Positions 50,925-58,339 of a stretch of 64,000 bases of DNA are shown here, one piece after another. Source of the DNA: Massilia norwichensis. Its GTDB lineage: Bacteria > Pseudomonadota > Gammaproteobacteria > Burkholderiales > Burkholderiaceae_D. Under the pieces are notes generated by a model. The model did not search any database. It had not been told where the DNA came from and worked only from the letters and a program-made list of their open reading frames with translations. Position 1 is the first letter of the stretch; each line of letters begins with the position of its first letter. The stretch spans positions 62,001 through 126,000 of the forward strand of contig NZ_JANUGX010000007.1 in the NCBI RefSeq assembly GCF_024753245.1. The letters are read 5' to 3'. Both the position numbers and the translations under genes were made by a program.

Positions 50925-51308
50925 ATGTATCCTGCACACCGGCTCGCGCCTTGCGCAGCCCTGTTGCTGGCGGCTTGCGCGCCGCTTGCCCACGCCATTG
51001 ACGCCAACCAACCGAACGGTCCGTATGCCGCCGCCTTCGAATCCGCCGTCGTGCCGGCTCCGCTGAGCGCGCGCGTGGCCGGCAGCGCCAAGGGCGTCTG
51101 GAATCGACGCGGCCTGGCCGCCGGCCTCAGCACCAAGCTGGAAGGCGGCTGGACCGTCGCCGTCAACCTCACCCGCGCGATCGGCGGCGCTGGCGGCACC
51201 AGCAACTACGACCGCTACAGCACTGGCAACGTGCGCGCCGACGGCCGGCCTTGGCCCACCAGCCCTGGGCGCCGCGCCATCGTGCTGAGCCTGACTCACC
51301 GCTACTGA
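50925..51308 (+). CDS. small exported protein of unknown function
   Basis: A 127-residue protein; the ATG at 50925 begins a signal peptide (MYPAHRLAPCAALLLAACAP, cleavage near AHA). The mature part is about 100 residues. GLSTKLEGGWTVAVNLTRAI and the end RRAIVLSLTHRY alternate polar and hydrophobic residues like outer-membrane beta strands, and the C-terminal Tyr fits an outer-membrane insertion signal. The protein is too short for a full barrel, so it may be a truncated barrel or an oligomeric one. I do not recognise the family. It lies 49 bases before lrgA. Confidence 0.6.
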   Translation: MYPAHRLAPCAALLLAACAPLAHAIDANQPNGPYAAAFESAVVPAPLSARVAGSAKGVWNRRGLAAGLSTKLEGGWTVAVNLTRAIGGAGGTSNYDRYSTGNVRADGRPWPTSPGRRAIVLSLTHRY

Positions 51309-51357
51309 TACTTCTGCTATCCTTGCCGGATCGATATGTGCCGATTCGGAGGAAGTC

Positions 51358-51726
51358 TTGCTGCAAGCGTTTGCCGTCCTGCTGGTGTTCCAATGCCTGG
51401 GCGAAGGCCTGGTGTTCTTGTTCGGCTGGCCGGTGCCCGGCCCCGTGACCGGCATGCTCCTGTTGCTGGCAGCCCTGGTGGCCGTGCCGCGCCTGCAGGA
51501 CGTCGTCGAGTCCGGCGCCAGCGAGCTGCTGCGCCATCTGTCCCTGCTGTTCGTACCGGCCGGCGTCGGCATTGTGGTGGCCGCCTCCAGCGGCAGCGGG
51601 CAGTGGCTGGCGATCGCGGCGTCGGTGGTCGCCAGCACCCTGGTCACGTTGGCGGTCACGGCCCTGGTGCTGCAGGGCCTGATGCCACGCAAGCCGTCCG
51701 CGAAGGAAGAGGGCGGCCATGTTTAA
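51358..51726 (+). CDS. lrgA: CidA/LrgA family holin-like membrane protein
   Basis: A 122-residue protein from a TTG start at 51358, supported by GGAGG about 6 bases upstream; no ATG fits. Four helices are predicted. LLVFQCLGEGLVFLFGWPVP and GPVTGMLLLLAALV are the CidA/LrgA signature, followed by LRHLSLLFVPAGVGIVVAAS. It pairs with the next gene, with which it overlaps by 8 bases. LrgA/LrgB systems affect cell lysis or carry organic acids such as pyruvate or glycolate; in Gram-negative bacteria the transport role is favoured. Confidence 0.92.
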   Translation: MLQAFAVLLVFQCLGEGLVFLFGWPVPGPVTGMLLLLAALVAVPRLQDVVESGASELLRHLSLLFVPAGVGIVVAASSGSGQWLAIAASVVASTLVTLAVTALVLQGLMPRKPSAKEEGGHV

Positions 51727-52459
51727 TTTTGAGGAACTCACCCACTTCTGGGTCTACCTGTCGGCCTCGCCGTTGCTGGGCCTGACGCTGACCCTGTGCG
51801 CCTATGTATTCGCGCACTGGGTCTACGTGCGCTGCGGCTTGTCGCCGCTGGCCAACCCGGTGTTCATCGCGATTGCCCTGATCAGTCTGGTGCTGGTGGC
51901 GAGCGGCATGTCTTACCAGCGCTATTTTGCCGGCGCCCAGTTCGTCCACTTCCTGCTGGGCCCGGCCACCGTGGCGCTGGCGGTGCCGCTCGCACGCCAG
52001 GTGCCGCGTCTGCGGCGCAGCCTGTTTCCACTGGCCTGCGCGCTGGTCTGTGGTTGCGCGGCGGCCATCGTTACCGCGGTCGTGGTCGCGATCCTGCTGG
52101 GCGCCTCACCGGAACTGGCGCGCACCATCGCGCCGAAGTCGGCCACCACGCCGATCGCAATGGCGGTATCGGAGCACCTGGGCGGCATCCCGGCGTTGAC
52201 GGCGGTGCTGGTGATCGGCACCGGGATCTTCGGCGCCATCACCGCGCGCTTTTTGCTGAACGCCTTGCGGATCGAATCGCATGCGGCGCGCGGTCTGGCG
52301 CTGGGCGTGGCCGCGCACGGCATCGGCACCGCGCGCGCCTTCCAGGTGAGTCCGGAAATGGGTGCTTACGCCGGTCTCGGCATGGGCTTGAATGGCGTCC
52401 TGACCGCGCTGCTGGCGCCGTGGCTGGTCCCCATGATTCTGAGGTGGATGGGGCACTAG
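51719..52459 (+). CDS. lrgB: LrgB family membrane protein
   Basis: A 246-residue protein starting MFNFEELTHFWVYLSASPLL, overlapping lrgA by 8 bases. It has about 8 helices and the LrgB signatures FLLGPATVALAVPLARQVPR and LARTIAPKSATTPIAMAVSE, then LALGVAAHGIGTARAFQVSP. It should form one membrane system with LrgA. The pair is followed 84 bases on by a c-di-GMP enzyme gene on the same strand. Confidence 0.94.
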   Translation: MFNFEELTHFWVYLSASPLLGLTLTLCAYVFAHWVYVRCGLSPLANPVFIAIALISLVLVASGMSYQRYFAGAQFVHFLLGPATVALAVPLARQVPRLRRSLFPLACALVCGCAAAIVTAVVVAILLGASPELARTIAPKSATTPIAMAVSEHLGGIPALTAVLVIGTGIFGAITARFLLNALRIESHAARGLALGVAAHGIGTARAFQVSPEMGAYAGLGMGLNGVLTALLAPWLVPMILRWMGH

Positions 52460-52543
52460 GTTTCCAGAACAAGGTATCGCGCGACAACACCAGCGATGCG
52501 GCGTATGATGATCTTTCCAGCATGACTGGAACTGGAGGACAAG

Positions 52544-54928
52544 TTGAACCTCTCGCCACTGCCGCTTGCTGTCTTCGTTGCCGACGCCGACGGTGCCATC
52601 ACCAGCTGGAACCGGGCCTGCGAGAAGCTTGCCGGCTACACCGCCGACGAGATGCGCGGGCGCACGCTGGCCGACCTGGTCGAATTCGAAGACAGCGCCG
52701 GCAAGCAAGCCGCCATCCAAGCCCGCGTCGACACCGACAGCCTCGCCAGCCTGGTCTGCGCCGATGGGCGCCGCATCTCGGTGCGCGTCACGGTGGCGCC
52801 GCAATCCCTCGATCCCGAACAGCCGGGCAGCTTCAGCGTGATCGTGGTGCCGAGGGCGGGCACGGCGCCGTCGCGCTATGCGCTGATCCAGGATCTACCG
52901 GTCAACGACATCATCGAAGGGCTGCCCTGCGTGTTCTACGTGATCGACCAGAGCGGCCGGCTGCTGCTGTGGAACCGCCAGCTCGAGGAAGCGCTGGAGA
53001 TGCCCAGCGAAGACCTGCCGACGGTCGAGGTCAAGTATTTCTTCGACGAAGCCCACCGCGCCGAGACCGTGCAGAAGATCCTCGAAGCCTTCGAAACAGG
53101 AAGCGCCTGGCACGAGGCGGAGCTGGTCGGGCGCCGCGGCAAGCGTACGACGTACCTGTTCCAGTGCGCGCGCACCAGCGTCGGCAGCCTGCCCTGCGTG
53201 TTCGGGACCGGGGTCGACATCACCATGCGCAAGCAGGCCGAGCATGTGCTCAAGGTCCATGAGCGCGCCATCTTCGCCAGCGTGAACGCGATCTGTATCA
53301 CCTGCTGCGACGGCCCCGACAACCGCATCGAGTACGTCAATCCGGCCTTCGAGCGCATCACTGGCTATACGCTGGCCGAGATCAAGGGCCGCGATCCGCG
53401 CTTCATGCGCATCGAGGGCTGCGATACCGAGGAACAGCAGCGCATCCACGACGCCCTGGCGCATCGGCAAAGCGTGCGCGTGGTGCTGCGCAACGCCCGC
53501 AAGAATGGCGAGATGTTCTACAACGACCTGCGCATCGATCCGGTGATGAACGTGAACGGCGAGGTCACCCACTTCGTCGCCGTGATCAACGACGTGACCG
53601 AGGCGCGGCACTACGAACGGCGCCTGCACCACCTGGCCCACCATGACCCGCTGACCGGCCTGGCCAACCGCACCCTGCTGCAGGAGCGCCTGAAGCAGGC
53701 AATCCAGTTCGCGCTGCGCAACCGGATGATCGGGGCGCTGGCCTTCCTGGACCTCGACAACTTCAAGCACATCAACGACAACCTGGGCCATGACGTCGGT
53801 GACGCCGTGCTGCGCGAGATCGCCCTGCGCCTGCGCGCCAACATGCGCGAAGAGGACACGGTGGCGCGGGTCGGCGGCGACGAATTCGTGCTGGTTATCA
53901 ACGACCAGAACAGCCCCGAACAGGTCGCCGACCTGGTCGAGCGCATCCGCCGCAGCGTCGCCGGTCCGGTCGAGGTGGACGGCAAGGAGATCGTGGCCGG
54001 GACCAGCATTGGCGTGGCGCTGTTCCCGCGCGACGGCAACACGGTCGACAAGGTGATGCGTGCGGCCGACGCCGCCATGTACCACGCCAAGAGCCTGGGC
54101 AAGAACAACTGCCAGTTCTACTCGAACGAATTGAACCGCATGGTGCACGAGCACCTGCTGCTGGAGGCCAGCCTCGGTCGCGCGATCGGCAACCGCGAGA
54201 TGGTGCTGGGCTACCAGCCCAAGGTGGACCTGCGCAGCGGCCGCATGATCGGGGCCGAGGCCCTGGTGCGCTGGAACCACCCGGAACACGGCCTGATGGG
54301 ACCGGATTCCTTCATTCCATTGGCGGAGCAGACCGGCCTCATCGTGCCGCTCGGCGAATGGGTGATCGACGAAGCCTGCCGCGCGCTCAAGGCCTTGACG
54401 ATGTTGGGCGTGGAAGATTTCGTGATCTCGGTGAACCTGTCCTTGCGCCAGCTGCGTCAGCGCCAGTTCGTCGACCGCCTGGGCGACAGCCTGCGCCGGC
54501 ACGCGGTGCCGCCATCCTGCCTGGAGCTGGAGGTGACCGAGAGCCTGCTGATGGAAAGGCCGGACGAAGCCAAGGCGGTGATGGCGCGCCTGAAAGCGCT
54601 GGGCGTGCAACTGTCGATCGACGATTTCGGCACCGGCTATTCAAGCCTGAGCCAGCTGCAGGCCTTCCCGGTCGACCACATCAAGATCGACCGCTCCTTC
54701 CTCGGCGGCAAGGTCGACAACGGCCACGGCGTGATCACGCGTGCCATCATCGCTCTTGGGCACAGCCTGCAGCTGAAAGTGATCGCGGAAGGGGTCGAGA
54801 CCCGCGAGCAGCTGCTCTTCTTGCGCAACAACGATTGCGACCAGATGCAGGGCTACTATTTCAGTCCGGCGCTGTCGGAGCAGGGATTGGCGGACATGCT
54901 GCACCGCGGCGTCACCTTACAGGCTTGA
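52544..54928 (+). CDS. PAS-GGDEF-EAL protein, c-di-GMP synthase/phosphodiesterase
   Basis: A 794-residue protein from a TTG start at 52544, with GGAGG about 7 bases upstream. Three PAS-like regions cover roughly residues 1-110, 120-230 and 240-355 (ITSWNRACEKLAGYTADEM; IEYVNPAFERITGYTLAEIK). The GGDEF domain is intact at residues 444-448 (VGGDEFVLVI), and an inhibitory RxxD site (REED) lies five residues before it. The EAL domain has Glu-Ala-Leu at 572-574 (IGAEALVRWNHP), with DDFGTGYSSLSQLQAFPVD and IAEGVETREQ. Both activities look possible. No membrane segment. Signal unknown. Confidence 0.95.
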   Translation: MNLSPLPLAVFVADADGAITSWNRACEKLAGYTADEMRGRTLADLVEFEDSAGKQAAIQARVDTDSLASLVCADGRRISVRVTVAPQSLDPEQPGSFSVIVVPRAGTAPSRYALIQDLPVNDIIEGLPCVFYVIDQSGRLLLWNRQLEEALEMPSEDLPTVEVKYFFDEAHRAETVQKILEAFETGSAWHEAELVGRRGKRTTYLFQCARTSVGSLPCVFGTGVDITMRKQAEHVLKVHERAIFASVNAICITCCDGPDNRIEYVNPAFERITGYTLAEIKGRDPRFMRIEGCDTEEQQRIHDALAHRQSVRVVLRNARKNGEMFYNDLRIDPVMNVNGEVTHFVAVINDVTEARHYERRLHHLAHHDPLTGLANRTLLQERLKQAIQFALRNRMIGALAFLDLDNFKHINDNLGHDVGDAVLREIALRLRANMREEDTVARVGGDEFVLVINDQNSPEQVADLVERIRRSVAGPVEVDGKEIVAGTSIGVALFPRDGNTVDKVMRAADAAMYHAKSLGKNNCQFYSNELNRMVHEHLLLEASLGRAIGNREMVLGYQPKVDLRSGRMIGAEALVRWNHPEHGLMGPDSFIPLAEQTGLIVPLGEWVIDEACRALKALTMLGVEDFVISVNLSLRQLRQRQFVDRLGDSLRRHAVPPSCLELEVTESLLMERPDEAKAVMARLKALGVQLSIDDFGTGYSSLSQLQAFPVDHIKIDRSFLGGKVDNGHGVITRAIIALGHSLQLKVIAEGVETREQLLFLRNNDCDQMQGYYFSPALSEQGLADMLHRGVTLQA

Positions 54929-54948
54929 GCGCGGGGCTGGAATAGGGA

Positions 54949-54980
54949 GCCCGCCACCGCGCAGCAACGCGGAGGCGGGC
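54949..54980. terminator. strong GC hairpin between convergent genes
   Basis: GCCCGCCACCGCG pairs with CGCGGAGGCGGGC around CAGCAA, 12 of 13 positions with one A-A mismatch. It lies between the c-di-GMP gene and the hemerythrin gene. No T-run in either direction. It probably ends or protects both transcripts. Confidence 0.55.
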
Positions 54981-55050
54981 AGTGGCACGGTGCTTGCGCA
55001 CGTGCCGGGGGAGCGCAAACGGCGAGGCCGCTGCGGATAACAGTTGTCGA

Positions 55051-55629
55051 TCAGCTCGGCTTACGGGTGAAGGCGCGGGCCGCGAACAGTGCGCCGGCCA
55101 CGCCCATAACCACGGCGGCGGTGCTGCCGGAGAAGCCGACGGCGGTATTCTTGGCGATCTTGCCAGCCTTCGGCGTCACCAGTTCCAGGCGGCGCTTGGT
55201 CATCTGGGTGCCCAGTTCCGACAGGCGTTCCTTGCTGAGGCTCTGCTCGGCTTCCGGCAGCAGCACGGTTTCCTCGTCGGCAACGTGGTGCTGGACGTCG
55301 CGCATCAGTTCGAACACCAGTTCGTCGTGGCGGGCGTCGCGCGGGTCGGTGCGGCGCAGTTCGGCGATGATGCTGCGCATTTCCATGTGCTCCGGCTCGC
55401 TCTTTTCCATGACTTTCTGGTCATGGGCGCGCGGGCGCATCACCGGATAGAAGATCTCTTCTTCCAGCGTGGCGTGGATTTCCAGGGCGTCGCAGATGGT
55501 TTCTGCCAGTGCCTTCTTGACGCTCGGGCGCTTGTCGCGGGTGTACTGGTGGAAAGTCACCATCACGTGCGAGTGATCGAATCGGATCATGTCGGTGATG
55601 GACGGGCTTAGTTTTTTCAGAGAAAACAT
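55051..55629 (-). CDS. hemerythrin HHE domain protein with C-terminal hydrophobic segment
   Basis: A 192-residue protein; the start at 55629 (MFSLKKLSPSITDMIRFDHS) has AGGAG upstream. The four-helix bundle carries iron-ligand motifs FDHSHVMVTFHQY, HATLEEEIFYPVM, PEHMEMRSII and HHVADEETVLLPEAE. After it, residues about 160-185 (VGFSGSTAAVVMGVAGALFA) are hydrophobic and may contact the membrane. Such proteins bind O2 or NO or serve iron homeostasis and oxidative defence. It is divergent from the manganese catalase gene across a 461-base gap. Confidence 0.9.
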   Translation of the reverse strand: MFSLKKLSPSITDMIRFDHSHVMVTFHQYTRDKRPSVKKALAETICDALEIHATLEEEIFYPVMRPRAHDQKVMEKSEPEHMEMRSIIAELRRTDPRDARHDELVFELMRDVQHHVADEETVLLPEAEQSLSKERLSELGTQMTKRRLELVTPKAGKIAKNTAVGFSGSTAAVVMGVAGALFAARAFTRKPS

Positions 55630-56090
55630 CTTCTTCTCCTGTCGTTGTAGTCGGATAGACAAATGTTAGTGCGCACGCCGTGGCTGCCGCGTAGGAGCGC
55701 AACTCTAGTGTCTGTCGGTGGATGCCGCACGGTTTGGCGCGGACAGGCCCGCACTCTCTTCATCAAAATCCATGCGCGTCAAGAGCGCCGGCATGCAGAT
55801 TGCTGGAACTTATGCAAGTAACTAGGTCATCGTCAAGCACGCTATCGCACCGATAGTCTGTATCTATTAAAAGCTTTTATTGCACCAGAACATTGCTATT
55901 GGTTTACATCAACAGGATGTCGCTTCTAGTCCTACACAGACACGGCGAACATGCTGATTACTGGTCCATGCAAGCCTGCGATCATGAGTCATGGTCAGTC
56001 GAGCAACAGCGCGGCTGTCAGGCTTTCAGGCGCGCCGGTAAGGCAAGACGCAGTCCGGCGCATCAAACCAATATCATCGGAGGACAAGGA
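55630..56090. other. divergent intergenic region, hemerythrin / manganese catalase
   Basis: 461 bases without a credible gene. It holds an OxyR-like site (55842-55867) abutting the perfect 12-base palindrome TAAAAGCTTTTA (55868-55879). TTGCAC (55880-55885) with TTTACA 17 bases later is a possible promoter toward the catalase, leaving a leader of about 175 bases. Open frames here lack ribosome sites and similarity to known proteins. The hemerythrin promoter should lie near 55640-55720. Confidence 0.55.
55842..55867 (+). promoter_or_regulatory. OxyR-like binding site upstream of manganese catalase
   Basis: CTAT-N7-ATAG-N7-CTAT fits three of the four elements of the OxyR consensus (ATAG-N7-CTAT-N7-ATAG-N7-CTAT) with exact spacing. 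The missing quarter is the leftmost ATAG. A peroxide sensor upstream of a catalase gene is biologically expected. Binding is inferred. Confidence 0.65.
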
Positions 56091-57005
56091 ATGTTTGCAC
56101 ACAACAAACGTCTGCAGTACACCGTACGGGTCAGCGAACCGAATCCGGGTCTCGCCAATCTCATGCTGGAACAGTTCGGCGGTCCGCAGGGCGAACTGGC
56201 CGCGGCCATGCGCTACTTCACGCAAGCCGTCAGCGAAGACGATCCGGGCCGTAAGGACATGCTGTTCGACATCGCCACCGAAGAACTGAGCCACCTCGAG
56301 ATCATCGGCCACATCGTCGCCATGCTGAACAAGGGCGCCAAGGGTGAACTCGCCGAGGCTGCCGACAGCGCTGCCGAGATGTACCGCAAGATCAATGGCG
56401 CCGGTAACGATAGCCACGTGACCCAGGTGCTGTACGGCGCCGGTACGCCGCTGATCAATTCCGCAGGCGTGCCCTGGACCGCGGCCTACATCGACACGAT
56501 CGGCGAGCCGAGCGCCGACCTGCGCTCGAACATCGCGGCCGAGGCGCGTGCCAAGATCGTCTACGAACGCCTGATCGCCTGCACCGACGACCCGGGCGTG
56601 AAAGAGGCGCTGACCTTCCTGATGACGCGCGAAATCGCCCACCAGAAGTCCTTCGAAAAGGCGCTGTACTCGATGAACCCGAACTTCCCGCCGGGGAAAC
56701 TGCCGGGCGACCCGCGCTTTGCCGACACCTATTTCAATATGTCGCAGGGTCCGGGCGAAATGCGCGGTTCCTGGAACCAGGGCGAGAAATGGGACTTCGT
56801 CACCGACCGCGAGAAGCAGATGGCGGTCGACGGCGGCTCGGGCGAGGCCGAAGTCAGGCTGCCGGCCAAGGATATCGACATCCTGAAGGCGCTCACCACC
56901 CGCACCATGTCGGACCCGTCCATCGACCCGCCGACCGGCGCCGAGCTGGGCATGGGCAACCAGACCATGGCCGACGGTGCAACGGTACAGGGCAAGGGCA
57001 AGTAA
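56091..57005 (+). CDS. manganese catalase
   Basis: A 304-residue enzyme; the ATG at 56091 has GGAGGACAAGGA directly before it, and starts MFAHNKRLQYTVRVSEPNPG. The di-manganese ligands lie in GGPQGELAAAMRYFTQ (Glu), DIATEELSHLEIIGHIVAML (Glu, His), NIAAEARAKIVYERL (Glu) and MTREIAHQKSFEKALYS (Glu, His). It breaks H2O2 into water and O2 without heme. An OxyR-like site upstream suggests peroxide induction, and a ZIP metal transporter gene follows after a terminator. The C-terminus (about 30 residues, MGNQTMADGATVQGKGK) is a short flexible tail. Confidence 0.95.
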   Translation: MFAHNKRLQYTVRVSEPNPGLANLMLEQFGGPQGELAAAMRYFTQAVSEDDPGRKDMLFDIATEELSHLEIIGHIVAMLNKGAKGELAEAADSAAEMYRKINGAGNDSHVTQVLYGAGTPLINSAGVPWTAAYIDTIGEPSADLRSNIAAEARAKIVYERLIACTDDPGVKEALTFLMTREIAHQKSFEKALYSMNPNFPPGKLPGDPRFADTYFNMSQGPGEMRGSWNQGEKWDFVTDREKQMAVDGGSGEAEVRLPAKDIDILKALTTRTMSDPSIDPPTGAELGMGNQTMADGATVQGKGK

Positions 57006-57027
57006 TTGCCGAATATATGGCAATTAC
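57002..57027. other. perfect inverted repeat over the catalase stop codon
   Basis: GTAATTGCC (57002-57010) and GGCAATTAC (57019-57027) are perfect 9-base arms around GAATATAT. The stop TAA lies inside the left arm. As RNA it could protect the mRNA 3' end. Confidence 0.55.
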
Positions 57028-57052
57028 GCGGCAGGCCTGAGCACTGACCGCT

Positions 57053-57091
57053 GGCGCCGTGCAGCTTGATCGCTGCGCGGCGCCTGTTGTT
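57053..57091 (+). terminator. terminator of the manganese catalase gene
   Basis: GGCGCCGTGCAGC pairs with GCTGCGCGGCGCC over 13 bases with one wobble around TTGATC, followed by TGTTGTT. It ends 15 bases before the ZIP start, so the ZIP gene gets its own promoter or limited read-through. Confidence 0.72.
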
Positions 57092-57105
57092 ACAAGAAAG
57101 ATTGC

Positions 57106-57993
57106 ATGAATACCCAAGTCATCCGCAGCATTACCCCACGCAAGGCGATCGGCCTCTTCATATGCGGCCTGGGCTGTGTCCTGCTGTTATCGAAACTGTT
57201 CGGCGAGCTGCTGCATGGGGCGTCGAACCTGCGCGCCGCGCTGATCGGCGGCGGCACCGCGGCGGCGGCGACCGCGCTGGGCACCCTTCCGGTGCTGCTG
57301 TCGCAGAATTTTTCGAAGCGGACCTACGACTGCTTCCTTGGTTTCGGCGCTGGCGTCATGCTTGGCGCTACGTCCTTTTCGCTGGTGATCCCGGCGCTGG
57401 CCGCGGCCAAGTCCGGCGGCGCTGGCAACTGGGGCGCCAGCCTCAGCGTCGGTGCTGGCATCATGCTGGGCGCTGGCCTGCTGCTGGTACTCGACCGGCT
57501 CATCACCACCGACAACATCCTGCAGCCAGCCGACACCCATAACGCCGCCTCGCTCAAGCGCGCCTGGCTGTTCGTGTGGGCGGTGGCCCTGCACAACCTG
57601 CCGGAAGGCCTGGCGATCGGCGTGGCCTATGCCGGGGTCGACCTCGGCAAGGCCAATTCCCTGGCCACCGGCATCTCGATCCAGGACGTGCCCGAGGGCC
57701 TGGTGGTGGCGCTGGCGCTGCGCACCGTGGGCTACAGCCGTGGCGTTTCGACGCTGCTGGGCGTCGCCTCTGGCTTGATCGAGCCGGTGGCGGCGGTGCT
57801 CGGCGTCGCCCTGATCGGCATCTCGGCCGGCCTGTTGCCCTTCGCCCTGGCCGCGGCGGCAGGGGCGATGCTGTTCGTGATCGCCAACGACGTGGTGCCG
57901 GAATCGCACCAGAACGGCCACGGCACCTGGGCCAGCGTGGCGCTGATCTTCGGTTTCATCCTGATGACGGTGCTCGATACCGCGCTCGGCTGA
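57106..57993 (+). CDS. ZIP family divalent metal transporter
   Basis: A 295-residue protein with eight predicted helices. The metal-site helices are clear: AVALHNLPEGLAIGVAYAGV (helix 4, H-N-x2-EG), GISIQDVPEGLVVALALR (helix 5) and NDVVPESHQNGHGTW (helix 7). It moves Zn2+, Fe2+ or Mn2+ into the cytoplasm, although some bacterial members act as exporters. The position just after a manganese catalase suggests Mn2+ supply for that enzyme, which is inference. A variable His-rich loop, usual in many ZIPs, is short here. Confidence 0.92.
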   Translation: MNTQVIRSITPRKAIGLFICGLGCVLLLSKLFGELLHGASNLRAALIGGGTAAAATALGTLPVLLSQNFSKRTYDCFLGFGAGVMLGATSFSLVIPALAAAKSGGAGNWGASLSVGAGIMLGAGLLLVLDRLITTDNILQPADTHNAASLKRAWLFVWAVALHNLPEGLAIGVAYAGVDLGKANSLATGISIQDVPEGLVVALALRTVGYSRGVSTLLGVASGLIEPVAAVLGVALIGISAGLLPFALAAAAGAMLFVIANDVVPESHQNGHGTWASVALIFGFILMTVLDTALG

Positions 57994-58339
57994 CGCTGCG
58001 CGCGCTGCCGATCGAAGGCGCTCAATTGCACCGCGTAGCCGCGTAAACGGCCGAGTTGCGCTGCCTGTCGCTCAAGGACAGGGCTGCGCTTCGGAGCGCG
58101 GCTTCAGCGTCGCTTCGCTCTGCTGGAATACGAATTCACGCTTTTCAAGCCGTGGCAGGAGTTGGGCGAGGGTGACTGGAACGGCCATGATCAGAAAATT
58201 TAGTTTTCCTGAAGCTACATTATCAATTCGCGGCTATACTGCAAAGCGGGCATCGAGCGATTGCCCGGAAATGCGTGAACAAGCAAAAAAAGCCCCGGCG
58301 TCGGCCGGGGCGCAAGCTCTGCTGCTTCCTACTTTATCC
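57994..58339. other. intergenic region between ZIP and MFS genes
   Basis: 346 bases with no credible gene. It contains two small hairpins, CCTGTC-GCTCAAG-GACAGG (58064-58082) and GCGCT-TCGG-AGCGC (58086-58099), and the reverse-strand MFS terminator. A TATACT (58235-58240) lacks a -35 box. Short frames show no ribosome site. Confidence 0.5.
58285..58311 (-). terminator. rho-independent terminator of the MFS gene
   Basis: On the reverse strand GCCCCGGC-CGAC-GCCGGGGC forms a perfect 8-base-pair stem and is followed by seven T residues, 29 bases after the MFS stop. Confidence 0.92.

Noticed and set aside
55893-56090. N-terminal extension of the manganese catalase
   Set aside because: The open frame continues upstream, but the extension has no catalase similarity, and GGAGGACAAGGA precedes the ATG at 56091.
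57994-58200. Remnant of a broken gene after the ZIP transporter
   Set aside because: All frames were read; none gives a recognisable motif or a credible start, so no pseudogene is called.
58235-58311. Small RNA on the + strand from TATACT to the hairpin
   Set aside because: No -35 box is seen, and on this strand the hairpin is not followed by T residues. The hairpin is the terminator of the reverse-strand MFS gene.
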